A stretch of DNA of 64,000 nt. It comes from Xestospongia muta. Taxonomy: Eukaryota; Porifera; Demospongiae; Haplosclerida; Petrosiidae. The translations under genes were made by a program, and so were the position numbers. The notes under the pieces are model-generated. The model was given only the letters and a program-made list of their open reading frames with translations. It was not told the DNA's origin and searched no databases. This document shows positions 62,001 through 64,000 of the stretch, piece by piece. The DNA lies in assembly GCA_963693285.1 (NCBI GenBank), contig OY848923.1, positions 3,999,609 through 4,063,608 of the forward strand, in the 5' to 3' direction. Numbering within the stretch: position 1 is the first letter of the stretch; the number at the start of each line of letters is the position of its first letter.

Positions 62001-64000
62001 CTTTAATAATAGTCAGACCATCTTTGTATTCCTTCAAGATATTACTAAGACGACTGATAAGAGGTTCATGTTGACCAGCATCTTCAAATACATCCTCTGT
62101 AATATCAAGATGATCGCTAAGAGGACTTAGACCAAGTTGTGGAGCAAGGTGAGCTACTCTATCATGAACTAACATATACTCTTCATCTGAAGTCATAGCA
62201 ATGTTAAGAAGCATTTCGTTATCTGTATAGGTAACCTCCTCAATAGGTTGAAGCTGTGGGTATAGTGAGTCACTCTGTACTGGTATTAATACATCTGCAT
62301 CATTCATTCTTGATGGATCATCTACTATCCAGTCTAATATTGCCTTTACTAATGACCATGCTTCTTCTGTACTAATTTGACCTTGTATGTCTTTAATGGA
62401 TTGGAGTACAGAAAGTACATCATTTGGTGAAATTTGTTGTTGAATTCCACATTTAGAAAATAATTTGTTAAATTTTCGAAATCTGCTTGTTAATACAAAG
62501 ACAAAAGGCTCTAGACTTAGTTTGAAGGTAGGATTGCTTCTAATAGCTATCATACTAGAGCTGATAAATGTGGAATAACTCTCCATCCATACCCAAGTCT
62601 CTATATCATCAAAGGTCTCCTTGTCACAATAATCTACATTATCTTGAAGGTAACTGTAGGTCTGATACGATAACTGATCTAATACATCAGACTCTATTTC
62701 ATCCTCATTTAGAATGATTTCTTTAAAATGAGCTACAACTGTATCTATCATAATTTCAGGAGAGCTGCCAAGACATTGAGCAATTTGTGATGGTACATTT
62801 TCTACAAAAATAGCTTGTGAGCCTGCTATCATTGGCAATTGTGATGAACTTAAGCTTTGTGATAGGACTACTAATGGATTATATTTACTTGATGCTAAGG
62901 AGTGACCATACAAACGGCCCTTCCACTTTAAGCAAGTAGGGTAGCCTTCAGGAGGATTACTAATTATTGGCAACCAGCAATAACTTTGAGCTTGAAGTAC
63001 TAAAGCTGTTTGTAAATCTTTACGAAATGTAGTACTAATCACTCTTTCATTGAGGACATTTGGGTACTTCTTGAGATAACAAAAAAGTGCTACCACCCTA
63101 GAATTGTTTACATCATTAGATGTAGCTATGCTTGTTTTTGAATACACCTGAACACTTGTTATAATCTGTAGTATATCTGTCCCTGTGACAGAGGTAATAG
63201 ATTTTAAACCACACTGTCGTAAAGCATAAAGATAAGAAGAAAACTGAGATTCAGGAAATACTGGCTGATCTTTGAATAACTGCTTTAACATGACGTCTTG
63301 AGGATCAAAAAGATTACATGGAGCTTGCAGTATTTTTGATGAGGAGACTGGTATGAATGGCAAAGTTGATACAGCATTTTTGAGTTTCTCAAATAAGCTG
63401 GATGGATATTTTCTTCTCATCATATCATAGCTATCAAGTATACTCTTCATAAAGGGGACTATGTTGCTACTACTAAACTGCCTATTCCTTATTTGATTAA
63501 ATGAAATACTTAGCAGATATTCAATTTCATTCATGGAATGAACATGCTGAGGAAGTTGTTTTAAAAGACTTTTGACCTTCTTGTTGGCATATCTGCTTAT
63601 TACAAGAGGAGTATTGGGAAATAGGTCTGTTCTAAAATCAAATGTCTCACTCTCTGCAATAGCTTTATTTTCACAGTATTGTGTCTTAATAGAGTTAATT
63701 GAATAATAAACACTTGTGTCTTGAATGACACTAAATATAGGTAATGTACAGACTGTATTAACTCTAGCTACTGTGGACAACGTGCTAGATGATAGAAATG
63801 CTTGTAAGGTTTCTACTTCTTTACTAGACAGCTTTACATTTCCCAAACTAAAGCCTTGTATTGCATCTAGTATATCATCTGGATTAAACTGGTATAAATA
63901 TTGGGCCAGGTGACGATGAACTAAATATGGAAAGTCTGAAGCATTAGCTAGCTTAATGCCACACTTTTCCAGAGCTAATACTAACATTGAAGATATAGAA
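53089..64000 (-). CDS. Sacsin-like giant co-chaperone, copy B, 5' part outside window
   Basis: A single uninterrupted frame of about 3637 codons reaches the window edge; the ATG near 63987 is internal, because upstream codons (SISS) still match copy A. It corresponds to residues about 709 to the C-terminus of copy A. Present are the second and third ATPase modules (KEMIQNADDAEATEIN near 61995, KELLQNADDAKATK near 59030), the DnaJ motif (YHPDKVNPTDKDLFEEAF near 53800) and the HEPN domain at the end. Near the second module's phosphate loop, copy B has GATKFNKPLKIGKFG where copy A has GATKALLKIGKFG. Both copies stay open over thousands of codons despite many base differences, so both are probably under selection. 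The first module and start lie outside. Confidence 0.93.
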   Translation of the reverse strand, partial: SISSMLVLALEKCGIKLANASDFPYLVHRHLAQYLYQFNPDDILDAIQGFSLGNVKLSSKEVETLQAFLSSSTLSTVARVNTVCTLPIFSVIQDTSVYYSINSIKTQYCENKAIAESETFDFRTDLFPNTPLVISRYANKKVKSLLKQLPQHVHSMNEIEYLLSISFNQIRNRQFSSSNIVPFMKSILDSYDMMRRKYPSSLFEKLKNAVSTLPFIPVSSSKILQAPCNLFDPQDVMLKQLFKDQPVFPESQFSSYLYALRQCGLKSITSVTGTDILQIITSVQVYSKTSIATSNDVNNSRVVALFCYLKKYPNVLNERVISTTFRKDLQTALVLQAQSYCWLPIISNPPEGYPTCLKWKGRLYGHSLASSKYNPLVVLSQSLSSSQLPMIAGSQAIFVENVPSQIAQCLGSSPEIMIDTVVAHFKEIILNEDEIESDVLDQLSYQTYSYLQDNVDYCDKETFDDIETWVWMESYSTFISSSMIAIRSNPTFKLSLEPFVFVLTSRFRKFNKLFSKCGIQQQISPNDVLSVLQSIKDIQGQISTEEAWSLVKAILDWIVDDPSRMNDADVLIPVQSDSLYPQLQPIEEVTYTDNEMLLNIAMTSDEEYMLVHDRVAHLAPQLGLSPLSDHLDITEDVFEDAGQHEPLISRLSNILKEYKDGLTIIKEMIQNADDAEATEINILYDARHHTTEKLLFKGMADSHGPALVVHNNSTFTHEDFENITKLAGATKFNKPLKIGKFGIGFCSVYHITDVPSFVSGEWLYIFDPTLQYLKGIVRNENRPGKKMKYLSKFPSQFKQLVPYEGLFGFKASTAYNGTMFRFPFRKYPSQISSTLYNEQMISKLRRELAENGSKLLLFLQHVKRITFSSIDRNGFQPKLHASIEMSSLSTQKEIKCVTIKKLKQSDIVEYWLVSNHKEELLTQDHQTQPSIASVACQLIKANESNGFECKQIEGSVFCFLPLAVPSTGLPVHVSANFAVMSNRSGIWTGSSRIASDSREWWNQKLMETTIPKAYCSLLNTLQVMYTSSQLLNYEFYSLWPLNIRLQSRHPWESMCSTLYKMISENALFFSTSVNKWLRLADCMFIAPSIFNKSGLTETYIFSCINRAVDILQISVVFLPHLYMQQILQVDIKMIDEEDFASMFFPRIDSFDSNVDVRNKILSLMLSTTAVEQSENSALKAHLQQYPCIPVSRQGKKLKLASELVDPSSFRDLFDQKDEMFPLQTFYKNNLIRQAMHDLGLISSNVPWNIIISSAKTIIDVFPRHNSKALKRVSLIIKSIGEKCHDVSFLKQNAVPVIETLKNIQFLPIVSKPDHYILPWKGEQHHLLSPSQVISMNRSKATALVGSQKAIVNTSDVSNGGCGHIPDSVLTVLGIPTRPSLDDVLLHFQCLLDTFQPTMCQNPKMVDEISRLCRNIYEVFDDEIRKIIETRSGGTFITRRASTSTTKFEEKLINFRAKPFIWTHTCFAIPENVAKHWKKNGPYLFKLPDILSERKHLLNVLQIQGNFSAQKLLSTFQYMLSDLQAELSPEYYELVDCIIFELNSASGEVTQLDEVILVDEHYILRPAKELSFNDAAWLPPAEDCNYVHPKLIREKALAFGVKPTRSKFLETFLSPLSQQFGGSEFGQREELTQRIKNILQDYPLDATFLKELLQNADDAKATKMCVILDKRRHGQDRLPSQEWRELQGPALLVWNDSTFTDKELKGIQKLGIGSKRDDTESIGQFGIGFNVVYHVTDCPSFITRGNILCVFDPHCRYAPGADPLHPGRRYDSLNSNFWTNMSDLRSAYLQDKLPSHPSYLTGGSLFRFPLRSTKKQIMNSEIIEHKVTSEPLTANVMEEKLSKWVPQIEDALLFLNHITQFEFYVISDKHKNSFKLRASYNVSINEHALVSRSDYQSHLSQFKESYKPHVVTYPLTVSSKIDKSMIELSSSSRNPFIHTEKEWLIQQGVGDLNNSKQNWQFLNQVLPKHGLAIPLIHSPSFHSKVFCFLPLPIESNLPVHINGQFILGTNRRSLWNSDNEDSKMKWNNALIKAIASSYVHFLNEARDHIVKVEGYNQSKHFYDAVNWYYHLFPYWMASKEKSIGTLSSVYEKESILSSTWLTLAKSVFTNLWSKNVAVLISEVYTNYEKRQVIRGQWHILHNDNDPFHQAYFQPRDKDITPILRNLGMILTCAPIDVYKHLKEFKPLIAKREQVFHFYTRFHSQILSKGSPSSIKDTPFKSIEAFVNFLKFLLQQRQDNLMCKFPSSPFTYPLLLTADSYLRQFEEDNKVLCSEFAQLFANSFSRFLHPALLTLNMSASYFVRINDVDFHKLNEILTDNLSPQLSDPQVDNTNWWILSENDLKMMWKCIINDPNFNPYKENILNNWALLPATNQYLYCANSPVIPVRMTSSDDIIYQLLTRLTIPFLDETIHEDAKQFCPELTDYDNILAILYMKHSQDSVLTKINLSTSDIDTLMKYLSRTNFRHNPIVMNQIKSLPIFQTVNGVLTTLLGKSVYLWPSESFCIAGYEKWALVTNVVFLKRRGSWTSLCGSDFTLLGAIEGETRIYSLLIFPCFSKLTHHERKQHLIYIRDHLFHDVKHDAKRNNERGLQATQFLSDLKSLKCLPASPNKNKLLTISSFCDHKVQIFTTFSKHFLFLNDEFQDNSWLPFFRDLGLRTTVTFEEFIGFANSLSSSKLKTLENASDVLLHYLFSKKAEEWHKTPYYLSQIGDICFVKVAKLNAFTWIKAASQPPQSFSHLDIGLTKLNQAVVYECASLVWTVKPVVCLPKLTTFMKENNSLEYLGIVTSPSVNDAYQNLINISNTGLANFQLFSTYNPDYVSTDGSDRADLVDIIIDNIEYLQKYKAMSILQQLTRTACIPVSAEPLTEGYYVITKPVLVKPIQVVQRLSSSDAKDFAPYIHSLPRRLNRLCDTLEIMGVYNNLELIHIQFVLEMMHSSFKGAISIPNDIALLRNIIYKLADLLPHDAKHDEKIRASQQLQPLYLPVQIDTHSWKLIESSSVLFVDSSRFKNKEVKMFNLTDTSYGMFKIPPYIPQTTSSTLAHTTSINKLHEKDVCLILPKEVRPKGLSLHSIEQTVIYNQSDQDSPLSQHLIKLKQLCHKFTDAMPQYLSRAVPFLQEQAAFFTQTLLKILKEMEVVVINGLQVRVILHEQQVCIGTISVDYSLQNENNKYTMYVNDKSTPSPSLWKEVAQSLCIEVGRMLNINPLTFFEFRQTLASDFLVVQSTEDLQSLAIEVQDHDDQLNDDNVPQIGQPIPDQLIAMLDSDINHIYRPQELIGYEIVENYFVWAIVLYPVQLLHSDDNSVDPLMKKYVIAYNQQDEEGKVVSALDIYKFVVKDSEVEGEGTELVRINAATAALQQANDSKRLKDLKQIICKELLLIWKLTTKEEKKKAIRRMYIKYHPDKVNPTDKDLFEEAFKFMIRQIDRLEAGLPLEEPDDEITTDDEPFYEQSSWRRYYATWNNNIHRPTTSSGGGVGRSFSFASNISWIHPTPDQVEAERWLRQANSDLKAMNILKNEVIHEPVSCQVMFMAHEVVEKALKAGMYALIGINFNSESLKTHNLTSHAQALSSVKPGQLASLPQLATSMEPFYLETRFPNRYPRPTAPVDVHKPDQAFAAADCAKKIFELIKKIVKKQL

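Larger units (their letters stand above)
48675..64000. repeat. Segmental duplication, copy B (partner at 12928–28205)
   Basis: Same order and orientation as copy A: transporter end, candidate exons, intergenic DNA and sacsin-like gene. Differences are scattered substitutions with small indels, and one insertion of about 100 bp at 52681–52782. The copy continues beyond the window end. Confidence 0.95.

Noticed and set aside
1..64000. tRNA, rRNA or viral genes
   Set aside because: I looked for typical signatures while reading and saw none that I could support; a covariance-model search was not possible here.

Overview
The window is animal nuclear DNA: AT-rich, with spliced genes whose GT–AG introns can be only 40–60 nt long. 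It carries metazoan families (an ANKIB1-type RBR ubiquitin ligase, METTL25, an MFSD8/CLN7-like transporter, sacsin, an Ig/fibronectin-III receptor). The compact genes, tiny introns, sacsin-like copies and fast-changing secreted proteins suggest an early-branching invertebrate, most likely a demosponge. The lineage is inference; the gene families are read from the sequence.

Layout. 1–8845 is very compact: an ANKIB1-like gene (-) is divergent from a METTL25-like gene (+) with 87 bp between start codons. The METTL25 stop overlaps its AATAAA. After 47 bp begins a 14-exon gene joining a degenerate kinesin motor, a DEP domain and about nine ankyrin repeats. 9003–14177 is a 10-exon transporter with a very large cysteine-rich loop. 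14178–17278 holds weak candidate exons. 17279–30765 (-) is a sacsin-like gene of about 4350 residues, almost all in one 12.7-kb exon.

32951–48650 is a repeat-rich, gene-poor interval: a decayed third sacsin fragment, a HIRAN-like pseudogene split by a 1.34-kb DNA transposon with about 70-bp inverted repeats and PHD-finger remnants, an intact Ig/FN3 receptor gene (-) with partial decayed copies beside it, two related palindromic MITE-like repeats, and a single-exon secreted cysteine-rich protein gene behind a TATA box.

48675–64000 is a direct duplicate, displaced by about 35.8 kb, of 12928–28205. It begins inside the transporter loop exon, so the second transporter is 5'-truncated, repeats the weak candidate exons, and carries a second intact sacsin-like ORF that runs off the window. 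In direct text order: truncated transporter, candidate exons, sacsin B.

The genes do not form a pathway. Shared themes are protein quality control (the RBR ligase, the sacsin HSP90-like/DnaJ/HEPN proteins) and local duplication. All splice models come from reading frame, splice dinucleotides and family similarity; no transcript data were used.
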